This document shows, in pieces, positions 46,201-56,907 of a stretch of DNA of 64,000 nt (positions are counted from its first letter, which is position 1; every line of letters begins with the position of its first letter). Below the pieces are notes generated by a model that was given only the letters and a program-made list of their open reading frames with translations, did not search any database and was not told the origin of the DNA. The DNA lies in NCBI GenBank assembly GCA_947069175.1, contig CAMTDV010000013.1:12658501-12722500 (forward strand), given 5' to 3'. Source of the stretch: Scalesia atractyloides. Taxonomy: Eukaryota; Streptophyta; Magnoliopsida; Asterales; Asteraceae. The translations under genes were made by a program, and so were the position numbers.

Positions 46201-48078
46201 TAGTATATCCATATAGCATATATTTAAGTATCATATTGAACAAGAACAGACTGACGGTTTTTAACAATATGAATGTGGCCCAAAACACTTAGCAAATTAA
46301 CAAGGAATTAAGAGTACCTGGGGCGGTGATTCCATGAAGATTAAAGTCGCCCATTAATTTCCATAAGTTAACCTCCTGGATTATCCATAAACAAGATATA
46401 AGAATCAGTTTTTCGAAATTAGTATATATGTGTAACATATATAAAAATACTGATAATGAGTGGCTTGGAAGTCGAAACCTTTGGGAAATTATTCGTTGCA
46501 TCTATTTTTGATGCATGAGGAGCGATATGCTCTTGTGCAAATTGTGCAACACTCTCCTTAAACTGTCATCATTGCAAAAAACAACTGTCAGAAAACAACC
46601 AAATCTTTCCTCCAAATACTCAAAACACCCACAACAAGGTCAAGTAACACTCATAACAATCGTGTATTACAGTTTTCTATACTTTGAATCTTTTATATGA
46701 AATCAGAATAGATTTAAACACTTCTACTTTGTATCATCACTAGTCTCCTATGTAACAGATTCTACAAATTTTCCCTAAATTGATTGATCAAAATCAGCAT
46801 CCAGTACCATACTAAGGAAAAAGAAAAAGTTTGAAATTCAAATGGGTTCAAGATAAAGATGGTTGATTTATAAATTCTGGTTCATTTCGTTATGTTTATC
46901 GATATTATTAGATAGTTTTATCTAGTTGGTTTATTTCAATTATTTAAACAGAGTTTGAGTTGAGTTAGGACGTAGGAATAGTATGAGGTTAGTACAAATA
47001 GACGGTCAGGGCTATTGTAATTTGTGCACTTTAGTAAATAATAAAAGGATTCGAGCGAGTCGTTCATCTTGTGTTTTTGTGTTCGTTTTGTGGCCTGATT
47101 TTCCAACAGTTTTCAAGTTATAGCAGTCAATAGCTTTGCAAACTAACTAGTTGCTTAAATGCCAAAAATACTCTCTGCAAAAATAAACCATTACTATAAC
47201 AACAACTAAAAAACGCTAAAAGTCCTCTTGCTCTCCAATAATTAAATTATTGCATAATCGAATACAAATAGATATTAACATGAGAAACGTAAGAAGCAAA
47301 GTGGTGGTACGCAAATAACAAAGTGTTGATATGTAACAAACAGTCAGCATCATTTATTACATATCAACACTTTTTTTACGTATCAACACTCTGTATTCAT
47401 ATAAGCACTTTATATGTTTTTAGGTTAAAACCGTGTTGCCGAGTCTCGTTTAACAGGTGGAGAGGAAGGAAAATGAATTAAGAGAGAAAAGGTAGGAAAA
47501 GATATGATTTTTTTCGTGTTCCCGAGTTTAATGAAAAGTAAAGGAAAATAGAAGAAATCAAGCATTTTATGTGTTCCGAGTTACAAGGAAAAGAAAAGAA
47601 TGAAACAATTTCACCAGGATAAGATTTTCTCTCAAAATCTCTCTGATTTGGGAGGATAAATATACATACAAATTTCCTTCCCTTTTCCCTCCCCTCCTAT
47701 CCTTAAAATATGGTTTTTTTCATATTTTGATCTCTTTTCATTTCCATCCCCTTGTTAAATGGGAGTGTAAGAGTATTATATACCGGAACCTTCCCCTAAT
47801 GTGCATTTTAACCAACACACACCCAATATTTGCCCTAAATTGATTAATTATAAACACTCCCGAATTAAAATTTAAAACCTTAAACATTCCACGCTATAAA
47901 TACCAACAACATCAAACAAACAAAAACAAAATCAGAAACATAATTAAAATAGCTCTTCCGGAACCTGAATCTGGGTATCATCAAACAACATAGAAGTAGA
48001 AAAGAAAGCGCCACGATGTCGAACAGTTTTCAACAATGCATCCGCTACTGATCTTGATATCGATAACCTCTGCATCAT
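43217..48078 (-). CDS. IVD: Isovaleryl-CoA dehydrogenase, mitochondrial (15 exons)
   Basis: Flavoprotein of the acyl-CoA dehydrogenase family that oxidises isovaleryl-CoA to 3-methylcrotonyl-CoA in leucine breakdown in mitochondria, passing electrons to ETF (family knowledge). Exons: 47965-48078, 46479-46562, 46318-46375, 46015-46139, 45873-45917, 45740-45788, 45020-45129, 44393-44469, 44236-44286, 44087-44151, 43856-44010, 43731-43771, 43598-43652, 43455-43511, 43217-43363. All have GT/AG borders and join in phase to 1233 bp, 410 residues, close to the 409 of the Arabidopsis enzyme. The start has MM in tandem and an Arg/Ser-rich targeting region (ending FFSTSMLFDD). NKMWCTNGP, the catalytic base E271 (GLDIERLVLSGGP) and C-terminal GAGTSEIRR are intact. 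Two MITEs sit in the intron between exons 6 and 7. Confidence 0.95.
44541..44969. mobile_element. Mutator-type MITE (429 bp) in an IVD intron
   Basis: Ends are GAGTAAAATGCCACTTTCGT and, reversed, GAGTAAAATGCCATTTTCGT. The inverted repeats extend about 55 bp. The perfect 9-bp target duplication ATAAATTTA lies at 44532-44540 and 44970-44978, as expected for Mutator-like elements. Absent from the same intron of the pseudogene copy, so it inserted after the duplication or was lost there. Confidence 0.88.
45213..45712. mobile_element. hAT-type MITE (500 bp) in an IVD intron
   Basis: Ends are TAGGGCTGCTAACGAAC and, reversed, TAAGGCTGCAAATGAAC. The perfect 8-bp target duplication ACCAAAAC lies at 45205-45212 and 45713-45720. 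The interior is filled with short palindromic GTTCATGAACGTTCGTTT-like repeats on both strands. Not present in the pseudogene copy. Confidence 0.88.
46817..47111. mobile_element. ~290-bp insertion in IVD intron 1, LTR-like
   Basis: The pseudogene intron reads CCATACTAAGTGAGCAAGTT (about 20620) where this copy has an extra ~290 bp between CCATACTAAG and TTTTCAAGTT. The insert ends GGCCTGATTTTCCAACA and carries AATAATAAAAGG, which looks like the tail of a copia LTR. The left boundary is unclear, so a solo LTR is only a suggestion. Confidence 0.45.
47320..47373. other. Near-perfect hairpin in IVD intron 1
   Basis: AAAGTGTTGATATGTAACAAA and its reversed partner AAAGTGTTGATATGTAATAAA (20 of 21 matching) face each other across a 12-base loop. 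A third ATCAACACT follows about 15 bp on. It could be a tiny MITE relic or a small-RNA-forming hairpin. Confidence 0.7.
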
Positions 48079-48489
48079 CTTGAACACAAGTTGAATACAG
48101 CTTGAATTGAAGTTATAGGTTGAGGAGTTTTGCACAGAAACGAATCGAAAGTTTATTAGGTGTTAAGTTGGTATAGTAGACAACTCAAATGATCAGTAGT
48201 TTTAAGTGGGGTTTTGGGTATGGGCGGATCTGGATTTGATTGCCATGTGTGTGCAGTCATGGGGATAAGTTTACAACTTCAGATGTGGACAATGGGCAAG
48301 AGATAATGTCGTGTGGGCATCTCTCAAATCTCACCAAACTTTTATTTGGATTTGAATTCGTTATTATAAATTGCCAAATTGGATTTAATAATATTAAATA
48401 AGGCTCAACCAATAATAATTTATAGAGTAGATTATACGTTTAGTCATATAAGGTTTTGAATTTTGTTTTTGTGGTTTTAAGATAGGGAT
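48079..48489. other. IVD 5' UTR and promoter region
   Basis: Upstream of the IVD start on the minus strand; no other coding feature. No clear TATA box could be fixed. Upstream sequence is replaced by retroelement DNA from about 48490, so the proximal promoter is probably only about 400 bp. Confidence 0.45.
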
Positions 48490-49856
48490 AACAATGGGTT
48501 GGGTATTAGTAAATCGTGAGCAAGAGGTTTATAAGACCGATTAGGGTGATAGGTAGCATTTCATAAGAATTTGTAAATCGCGTAAGAAGACATTTAAAGT
48601 ATGTTTTGGAATTTCGCGTATGTGATTTACGTAAATAAGTTGTAGGGTGAGTAGCACGTTTGATAAAATGGTAAAGTTCGAGATTCATGCATAAATAAGA
48701 AAATTGACATAATGATAAAAGATTTAAGTATTCGTTTTAATCGAATGGTTGCCACGAAATGGCCGAGTTGTGATTCAATCTCCCATTGAGTTGCGAACAT
48801 CACTCCTATCTCAATGATAAGATTTCTTCAAGAAATGGGCGGAGTCAATCGTCAAGGTAAGGGAATCACTCATATCTTGATTATAAGACCTCCATTTTGG
48901 AGAATATGAGTAGTGTCTATCTTGCGAGTGACGTTTTGAAATCGTATAAATAAGTAGCGTACAGGCATATGAAAAGGTTTAGTATGATATATGTGTAATC
49001 ATTGTGAAAATAGTGTGAATTTTGAAAGGAGGTGTTGTAATTACGTTATGCATAAAATCGATATTAGTAAAATGGCAGTTTTGACTAAAATTTGGATTGT
49101 TCTGAAACGGAACTTTGATTAAACCAAAGTGGTCGAAGGTTCTTTTGAGTTTGGAAAGCATGCTTTGGCCTAATAAGTAGAACACTCTCACCGAGAAGCG
49201 GATAACGGTATTTACCCTTTCAGTTACTACATGTCCCCAATTGATCGAAAATTCAAACTTTGACGAGATTGAAAATCAAGGAGTGGGACTAGTTATCAAG
49301 ATGCGGGATTCACCCCTAACTTGATAGCATCGTACCCTAAATGTGGTTTGTACTTACCAAACAAGGAGCAAATTCAAACTCGTTGGTAAGGGTCCATTAA
49401 AGTATGAAATGGAAATTTCCATCAAGATAGGGATATCACTCCTAACTTGATGGTAAAATTTCGTGAAAAATCAAGATTCACGGGTTGAAAGTGCTCACCA
49501 AATTGCGGGTTTCAACACTATTTTGGCGAGGTCGTCTCGATTGTAAAGTATGAGTGTCTTCACGACTTCAAGTGTGTATTGTGTAAGCCTTAGGAAAGGC
49601 ATGTAATGTTTAAGAAACAGAACTAGATCAGAAGCAGAATAGGAAAGTTTAGACGTTTTAATCGAGGAAGACAGTTTAATTCCTATGAAGTGGGCTCACT
49701 TCGTACGAAGTGGGTGTTACTTCATGCGAAGCTGTTCAGTTCGCAGGAAGGGTCTCAGTTCGTAGGAAGGAGGTCTTTTTCGGTGCTTAGACTATAGACT
49801 AGGTCAAACATGGTAGTTCTACCTAATTCCCTATAGTTATGGCTCTAATACTAATC
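48490..49856 (-). mobile_element. Leader of a Ty3 element, minus strand, truncated
   Basis: Follows directly on the LTR end and primer site at 49840-49855, which reads ATTAGTATTAGAGCC on the minus strand, a variant of the tRNA-Met-type site. The 1.3 kb that follows is non-coding, as in the long leaders of Tekay-type elements. It contains several copies of ATCAAGAT.GGG.ATCACTCCTAACTTGAT-like motifs (48840-49460) and CTTCGTACGAAGTGGG-like repeats (49690-49780). Gag and pol are absent, so the element is truncated near 48490. Confidence 0.6.
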
Positions 49857-50405
49857 TGTCACACCCCAACTGATGGCGGAAACATCGGGACGGGATGAAA
49901 GAGATTGCTCGACATCATAACGCTAAAATGTGACAAGTATTTAAGTAACAAAATTTCTTTTCCTTAACAAAGATCAAGTACAATAGTTTGAGATCAGTAC
50001 AACATAATTATAATACAATTCTAGATGAGTATCTAAGTCGTCCAACTCGTTTCCAATGTCATCATCATCAAAAATCAACCTGCAATACATGTTAACGTAT
50101 AGTTCAAACAAGTCATTGGCGAGCATACAAGTTTGAGTAATAGCATAGTATAAACGTTTAAACAAATCTTCATGCGTAATTGTCTATTCTTTATACTAAC
50201 ATACATTAAACTTATCATGCATAAGTATACTAGTCAACCCAAAGTTTCTCGCAAGCATAATCTTTTCATAACATGAAAGGACCAGATGTATAACTTAACA
50301 TGACCCCAAGTTTACTAGGCAGTGTGTTACTCCTATAGCGTTATACATGTTAAGGGAGTCTTAATCAAAGTTAATGACTGAGCATAATCATATCAAGTAT
50401 AAGTG
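49857..50405 (-). repeat. Truncated Ty3 LTR (3' 549 bp)
   Basis: On the minus strand it ends CGCCATCAGTTGGGGTGTGACA next to the primer site, so it is the 5' LTR of the leader at 48490-49856. It is related to 31574-32205 of the solo LTR at 28260-32205. The LTR stops abruptly where the inverted-repeat element begins at 50406. Its continuation was not found past 55149. Confidence 0.75.
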
Positions 50406-50700
50406 AAGAAACACCGGCTGAACCGAGAGATATCCGGAGATATCTTAGTTACAGCCTAGTTTTTCTGCATAAAGGTTGTCCTTCGTTCGTTCTTCTTGGT
50501 GATCTCACTTCGAGCTAATCTGCAAAACTAGCACCGCCGTTAGCCTTGTCACGAGAGAAAGGGGGAGGGTTTTCTCCATGACCATACTCCGGCGTGAGAA
50601 TAAATATTTGGGTATTGCAAGGTAATAAGCAAGTAGTAAGTAAGCTCGTATGATCATAAGTGGGTTTACCTTGATGTATGACCCTTATTTTCTAGCCGAA
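50406..50700 (+). repeat. Left terminal inverted repeat
   Basis: Partner of 54855-55149. It starts AAGAAACACCGGCTGAAC and ends near TGTATGACCCTTATTTT. Differences are mostly single-base, with a few short indels. Confidence 0.85.
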
Positions 50701-51221
50701 GACAAGTGGGTTTGGGAGATCGGCTGATGGGCCTTGGGCCCGGCCCAGACGACCAGAGATATCCATTCTGTCCCTCTGCATCGATCATTAATGATCTCTG
50801 GCAGGATGGATGCTTTGTCGGATGTTGAATGGTCCACGTGTAATGGCAGTTGTCTCTAATGTCAGACCTGTCATCAGCCGAAAGTGGAGAATGTGTGACA
50901 GACACTGGCGTGAGTATGGTTGGTGCACAGTCTGGCCTCTGCATTACTGTTCATGCGACGCAATCTGACACAACCTGCCGAGCGACCATTGGGTCACACC
51001 TCTGCCACTTTGTACCCTTGTATTGGTCATCGCCTCTTTGCGCTTTTCCCTCCCTCGAGGCTTTCAGTGCTTTCTGGCCAGCGCAGAGTTGTAGGGATTA
51101 AGTCCTTTTGTTCCCAAGACTATGAGTTGCTCTCATGTTGTCTTGTCCTTGTATAAGGTTTTGGGGCTTCGCGGCTAGAGGGTTGTTTTATCCGCGCAGG
51201 GTCAAGGAGCCTGCGCTTGTA

Positions 51222-51600
51222 GGTCTAACTTACCGTTGCGCCAAGTACGCAAGGTTCGTTGTGCGACCTGCATGTGTTGGTCTAACTTGTCGTTGCGCCG
51301 GGTGCGCAAGGTTCGTTGTGTGACCTGCAAGTGCTAGTCTAACTTGCCGTTGCGCTGAGTGCGCAAGGTTCGTTGTGTGACCTGCAAGTGCTAGTCTAAC
51401 TTGTCGTTGCGCTGAGTACGCAAGGTTCATTTTGTGACCTATTGGTGTTGGTCTAACTTGTCGTTGCACTGAGTGCGCAAGGTTCGTTGGGCGACCTATT
51501 GGTGTCAAGGTCGCTACACCGTTGCGCGTTGCGCGCAAGGCTTGTTAGGCAACCTGTTGGTTCCAAGAATGGCGCACTGTTGCGCATTGCGCGCAAGGTT
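51222..51600. repeat. 57-bp tandem repeat, ~6 copies, with inner palindromes
   Basis: Units share GTCTAACTTGTCGTTGCGC, GTGCGCAAGGTTCGTTG and TGACCTGCAAGTGCT. Each holds the hairpin TTGCGC-N5-GCGCAA. The last two copies are diverged. The length is 19 codons, so open frames run through it on both strands, but no protein was recognised. It lies about 0.8 kb inside the left TIR. Confidence 0.88.
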
Positions 51601-51676
51601 ACTCTTGTAGTATGTTGCTGTTAAGGGTATGGTTCCTTGCGCAGGCGCAAATTTTTTGGGACCATACCCCTCCAAG

Positions 51677-51694
51677 TCCCCCCCCCCCCCCCCG
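51677..51694. repeat. Poly-C tract
   Basis: CCCCCCC run of about 17-18 bases between the tandem repeats and the gene of the inverted-repeat element. Confidence 0.9.
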
Positions 51695-52084
51695 TCCAGT
51701 GCTGCTCCTATGCACATGTTGGCAAGTAGGTGGAGTGCTGGACTAGAAAAATTCATGTGTGCGCGCATATTTCAACGCAAGAATTCAATAAGGGATGAAG
51801 AAAACATTTGTATGAAGGAAACTCTGTCCGTGATGATGTCTTTGAAATTTGAATCTTCGTCATGCTGATATTGCAGGCAAGTTGGTGAGAAAAAGGGTGC
51901 CCTAGAGGTGACGTTTGACAGCTGTGGCATGCTGTCAACAGCGCAGCCTCTCCTTCATTAATGAATTGGCAGAGAAAGTAGCGCCACGCGCACGTGACAA
52001 CCGTCAGTTGCCACGTGTCTTGCGCGGCTTGGTTGTTAATTCTCTGCGTGCGTCACAGTTCCTCATCGCATTAAATGCGATGAG

Positions 52085-52093
52085 TATAAATAT
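52085..52093 (+). promoter_or_regulatory. TATA box of the Transposase_28-like gene
   Basis: TATAAATAT in GATGAGTATAAATATGGG, about 140 bp before the ATG at 52227, a normal distance for a plant Pol II gene. Confidence 0.6.
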
Positions 52094-52226
52094 GGGTGAA
52101 CCGTCTAGGGTTTCATTCACGCCTTCAAATTTTTTCTTTAAAATTCTCCGCAATCTTCTTTTAAGTTATTCTGTGTTCCTGAGTCTTCTTTGTTTTCAAA
52201 ACTTCTCTTTTTCTCCGGTGATTTCC

Positions 52227-54840
52227 ATGGCGACCAGGGTCCCGAAACCATGTCTACCTTCAACCTCTTTGCCGGCCCTTAAGTGGAACCAGGCCAGTTT
52301 CCAACTCCAGACTTCCGGCTACCGGTTCTCTAAGGACTGGGATGCCCGGTATCCGGTTGAGGGAGATACTGTCGTCGATGCTCCGGCCGGCTACATCACT
52401 TTATTTCTTGATTTTTTTTGCTGATGGTAACTTACGGTTTCCAGTTACCAACTTTTTTCTTGAAATTTTGAATTTCTACCGATTCCACATCTAGGGATGG
52501 TGAGAATAAAGCATTTTGAGTTTTTGTGCCAGTCGATGGACCCCAACCGTCGACCGGTTTAGGATTTTTTTACCAACTCCATTGTTCTATAGGGTTTTAT
52601 TCTTTTACACACCGTATACAGGCGAAGAAAATTTTGCTCTTCCCTCCCAAGTCTTTCCATGACTGGAAGACTAATTTTTTTTACATAAAGGCCGGGTGAT
52701 ACCCCTCCGGATGCACTTCCGGGGGTTAGAGGATATCCCCGTTGAAACCGTCCCTGTACCGTTGGTGGAGTCCTGGTACAAGGACTTGAAGGAACTCCCG
52801 GCGGTTCAACTACCTGAGAGGGTGTTGGTGGCGGCTAGTATGAGTCTTGTCTGTAAACCCAACTGCCAGGAAAGGCCCCTGTATTGGAGGGAGAGAAAAG
52901 TAAGTACCGTTTTCTTCTTGTTGCATTATTTCTTGATTTCGCCTTGTGCGCAGACTAAGCATATGCGCTTTCTTTGCATGGGTGCCGTTGTATGTGGTGG
53001 CATTTTTCAAAGGGCGCATGGGCACATTGAAAACATTGCCCTTGGCTCGAAGGAGCCCACATGGTACGCACAGATCTTTGGGAACTTTGAGCTCCCCAAG
53101 AATGAAGATTTGGTGGCCCCTGCGCCTGAGACTGGTAAGATTTCCTAGTGTTAAGTGTTTACATCTTTGCAGATCACTTATTGTGTTGCGCCATTGTGAA
53201 GACGTTTTAAAGGACTTGGGCATTAGCCCAGATCCAAAAAAAAGGCGCGCGAGGCTGAGAAGAGGATGACTCAACCCAGGGCAGACCCGCCCAAAGGTAA
53301 GCGTACTGTGTCCGATCATTGGAAAGACTATGTAGTAGTCTGTGAATCTTTGGAGGGTCTTACGCTTGTAGGTGTGAAGAAACCCAAGCTGGAGCCGGTG
53401 GTGATTCCGGCTGCCAACCCGAACGACCCGGTGGAGGTCGAGTCCAGCCCGGAGCCCCTCAAGCGGAAGAGGGCTCTGAAGAGCAATATCTCCGCACAGC
53501 CCTCCAAAAAGGCTGCGTGGAAGGTTATAGGGAAGCGTGGGAGCTTAGACGCGCTCGACGCCAAAATCTCCCTAAGTAAACAACTTTTAACTTGTTTGTC
53601 ACCCACTTTTCCTCCTTCTGTATTTGTCTAACTGTTTATCATCTCGCAGGGGGAGGTGAGCCAGTTTTTATTGCTGTGCAAGTGGAGGTTGAAAGCGTAG
53701 AGCCTAAGGTGGTTGTGGAGGAAGTTGGTGGTGCGGGTGTTGAGGATACGGAACCGATTTTTGTGGTTGTCGGTGAGGAGATGGTTGGAGAAGATGCTCT
53801 ACAAGGGACTCATGCAGACGAGCCGGCGTCCGGGGTGAGGCTGGGGGACCTGGTAGAAGCCCTTTCGCAGAAGGATCTTCAATCCGCCCGGACGAAACCC
53901 CGGATGATTATTACTACAGGGCGTATCATGAAGGCTGCGCTGAAGAGATCCACAAGCTGAAGAAGGGAGATGACTTCTATCACTGGCCGGCATGTCGTGA
54001 GTGGTTCAATGGTACATTCCCCCAGCAGAGGTGCGCGCGTGCTGAACAAGGTCATGAACAAACCTACCGCGCGTACCTCAAGGCAGCAGCTAGCTTCGCC
54101 TCGATCACGTACAAGATCATAAGGGAATGGCGGAGCATGCAGAAAGTGCAAGACAAATTGAAGCTTCCAAGGCGAATCTGGTCCAAGAGCGAGCCCAAGT
54201 GGCTGCGAAAAAAATCTGAGTTGTAGGCGGATTAAGTTAAATTTGCCGAAACTCAACGGACCGAGGAGTGGTCCGTTCTGGGGTGGAAGAAGAGGGCCAA
54301 AAGCTCCGTTGCCACTCTTGCTGAGGAGCGCAAGTTGTGGGGGAAGGCTTGTGAAAGGGATAATTACGAGAAAAAATCTTTGAAAGATGAATTGGCCCGG
54401 TTGCGTGGAGAGGTAGAGCGCGAGAGGAAAGAGAAGGATGCAGCTTCTTCTGCAGCCACGGAGACCAGGGCGCACCGCGAGCTTAGTGAACAGAAAGAGG
54501 TAAAAACTTGCCCCTCTATAATTATTTATTTTGTATGATCTATACGTTGTCATACTAACCTTGTTGTAAATAACCAGGTTGAAGCTGGCGCCACTTTGGA
54601 GGGCGCAAAGAAGGATCTCTAGGTGGTCTTGGTGGAAAAGGCTGAAATACAACGCAGGCACCTGGAGGATAAGGAGCAGCTGCGATTGGCGGAGGCCGAG
54701 GTGGGCACGGGCGAGAAAAAGCTTGAGGATTCTGAGTCCGCCCGCGCCATCTTCGAGTCGCTGGTGGAGTCGCTGGCCAACAACATCCTGTGTATGCAAC
54801 TGTATGGAGTTGCCAATTTAAGTACTCCATTTGTGTTTTG
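52227..54840 (+). pseudogene. 'Putative gypsy-type transposase' (Transposase_28-like) gene, decayed
   Basis: ATG at 52227 in TTTCCATGGCGACC. The N-terminal part reads LPALKWNQASFQLQTSGYRF, RYPVEGDTVVDAPAGYITLF and, further on, VIPLRMHFRGLEDIPVETV and WYKDLKELPAVQLPERVLVA. This matches, from memory, the plant proteins labelled 'transposase (putative) gypsy type domain'. Exon-like blocks with GT/AG borders (about 52227-52420, 52690-52900, 52955-53140, 53170-53575, 53650-54500, 54578-54840) are broken by frameshifts and stops. Later exons encode a Lys/Pro-rich linker and a C-terminal coiled coil rich in Glu, Lys and Ala. A 306-codon frame on the opposite strand is an antisense by-product. Function of the family is unknown. 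Confidence 0.7.
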
Positions 54841-54854
54841 ATCATTTTATCTTG

Positions 54855-55149
54855 ATATAAAGTAAGGGTCATACATCAAGGTAAAACCACTTACGATCAT
54901 ACGAGCTTATTTACTACTTGTTTATTACCTTGCAATACCAAATACTTATTCGCATGCCGGAGTGTGGTCACGGAGAGAACCCTCCCCTTTTCTCTCGGGA
55001 CGAGGCTAACGGCGGTGCTCGTTTTGCAGATTAGCTTGAAGTGAGATCACCCACAAGAACGAACTAGGGGCAACCTTTCCTGCAGAAAAACTAGGCTGTA
55101 ACTAAGATATCTCCGGATACCTATCAGTTCAGCCGGTGTTTCTTTAGTG
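54855..55149 (-). repeat. Right terminal inverted repeat
   Basis: Reverse-complement partner of 50406-50700. It shares the full run from ACACCGGCTGAAC to TGATGTATGACCCTTA. The outer end reads CACTAAAGAAACACC. Confidence 0.85.
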
Positions 55150-55759
55150 GATAATTGGGTTGGTACACACTCGATCCAGCTCATCTGCTTTGCGAACCGC
55201 GCCCCTCGCCTTCGAAGCAAAACCCGAAACTTTTTCTTGACATCGCCCTTGTTTTATCTATCCATAGTATGCTTTGAGAGTTTGTGAATTGGGTGAAAAA
55301 ATGGAAATGGTAATATTTATAAAGGTATTTAATTTTTTGCAAATATAAAAACGTCATTATAGCCGTTATCATGTCCAACGGATCTTTATCATGTCCAACG
55401 GCTAGTTTCTTGAGCGGTGACTACCCCCCGCTTTTCAACTTTGCCGCGTGGTGAAAGGGGACGACGATGTTGTTCCCCGCACGATAAAAGGGTTCACTGC
55501 CCTTCACCCTGCACCCGCCCCATTCACCAAAAGACCACACCACCTAACCTTATAGAAAAAACAAATTTAAAATAACAGGCATGTGCAAGTCATAGGTTCA
55601 CGTAACTTTAAGACAATCCACGTGAAAAGGATCAAGTTCAAATTAAATATACCATAAAGCATTGTGTATATGGACGAAAGCATGGTTACGAGTATTAAAA
55701 TCAATATTCGATTTTACAAAAGAAAATAACAATACAAAATTACTGCTCACACGTTAATA
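55150..55759. other. Possible Harbinger-type fragment; no gene confirmed
   Basis: Minus-strand sequence resembles the GC-rich ends of PIF/Harbinger elements (GGTGGTGTGGTCTTTTGGTG, GGGGCGGGTGCAGGG; about 55490-55550). A 65-codon frame (55378-55181) ends in SRKSFGFCFEGEGRGSQSR. TCATGTCCAACGG is repeated at 55370 and 55391. Identity is not established. Confidence 0.3.
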
Positions 55760-56235
55760 TCATCGTGGGTTCATGCAACTTGGAGAGTAGATTTCAGGTG
55801 AGGTAAAGATCGGATCCAACTTTGTTTTGTGAGTTCTCAGGAAATCATTCGAGACTCGGATTCCACCATCAACAACATTGGTAAAAGCAGGAGAAAATAC
55901 CTCTGTGGGTGTCTTCCATGGGTGCTTTGGTGTTGATTCATAATTCTCAAAAAAAAAAAAAAGAAGAAAAAAGAAAGAATCCAAAGCAGATGCTAACCTT
56001 GATGATAATGAACAACAATGTTGATTGTGCCAATATAGCTAAATTTGTCCTGTAACCGTATAGCAGCCTTATGTTTAGGCGATTTAGCACTCGGACCAAT
56101 TATTAAAGGGAATTCATATACTTTTGTTACCGCAATAGGTATTCTGAAAGAAGCATACTGATCATTATTTGGGAAAAGAGTTGGTGTTTTTAAAATGTCT
56201 TCAAATAAGTGACAACATCTCAAATATACAGGCAA
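55760..56235 (-). pseudogene. Two unidentified coding-like segments
   Basis: On the minus strand, 56235-55993 encodes an 80-residue stretch (LRCCHLFEDILKTPTLFPNN ... RLQDKFSYIGTINIVVHYHQ) ending at a good donor (CATCAAG/GTTAGC). After a pyrimidine-rich tract and AG, 55960-55760 encodes YESTPKHPWKTPTEVFSPAF and VVDGGIRVSNDFLRTH to a stop. Composition looks protein-like, not random, but I do not recognise the family. The phases do not join at the obvious splice sites, so it may be a gene fragment. Confidence 0.4.
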
Positions 56236-56907
56236 GAATTCTTCATGAGAGTATTACTTCGTTAGCTTTATATTTGGTTTTGAAGAATCACTTACTACAA
56301 GCTACATAGTTCCCATACTTTAAATTGACTTTTAATTGATATGCCTTATTACTGTTTATTAGAATTTCCAGATTATGTCTAGAGATAATTTGTGTTTTAA
56401 GGCATAAAACATCCTAAATCATCCTATTAACAAAGTTAGATTATTACAGAAACAACAATTGTCAATAAGCACGTTTATTTATGCGTGGTTAAATCCCTTA
56501 AACTTTAAAAGCTTAAGGGAGAAGTCCCTTCATTTCAATATTATAATAAAAAAAAAAACCTCTTTTTGCATGATTCTAGAATTGTATCTCTTTGATGTGT
56601 TTGTATTGACTGAATACTGACACAGTCACACGCTTTGGTATAATCTAGAAGTCCCTTTGTCACATAATGTATGAATTTTGACGTATTATATAAGTAACAT
56701 GTTTTATTTTATTTGAAAAGGTTCATAATCTTGATCATTTCATGTTTTAGAACAGTTATCTAATATTAACAAAACTAATTCAAATTTGTACAAAAGCATC
56801 AGCTTTTTATAATTTTGTGTTTGACAATTTAGTTGCTATCTAAATAAGCCTCATTCTTATTTTACACATCTTATTGCTTATTATGAAGAACTAAACATTT
56901 GTTAAAC
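56236..56907. other. No gene recognised
   Basis: AT-rich spacer upstream of the exon-like ATG at 56908. An A13 run lies near 56550. Nothing else was seen. Confidence 0.4.

Larger units (their letters stand above)
50406..55149. mobile_element. 4.7-kb element with ~300-bp terminal inverted repeats
   Basis: The left end (50406-50700) and the reversed right end (54855-55149) align over about 300 bp at roughly 90% identity. Both run from AAGAAACACCGGCTGAAC through TTAGTTACAGCCTAGTTTTTC and GCACCGCCGTTAGCC to TACCTTGATGTATGACCCTT. The interior holds 57-bp subterminal tandem repeats, a TATA box and a decayed, intron-containing gene. The right terminus reads CACTAAAGAAACACC from outside in, similar to CACTA-type ends; the left has AGTGAAGAAACACC. 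No clean target duplication was found. Long TIRs would also fit a Mutator-like element. The superfamily is undecided. Confidence 0.75.

Noticed and set aside
51222..51600. CRISPR-like array
   Set aside because: Units are contiguous 57-bp repeats without unique spacers, in plant nuclear DNA.
53879..54799. 306-codon open frame on the minus strand
   Set aside because: Antisense to the coiled-coil exons of the Transposase_28-like gene. Its composition is the mirror of that GC-rich coding sequence.
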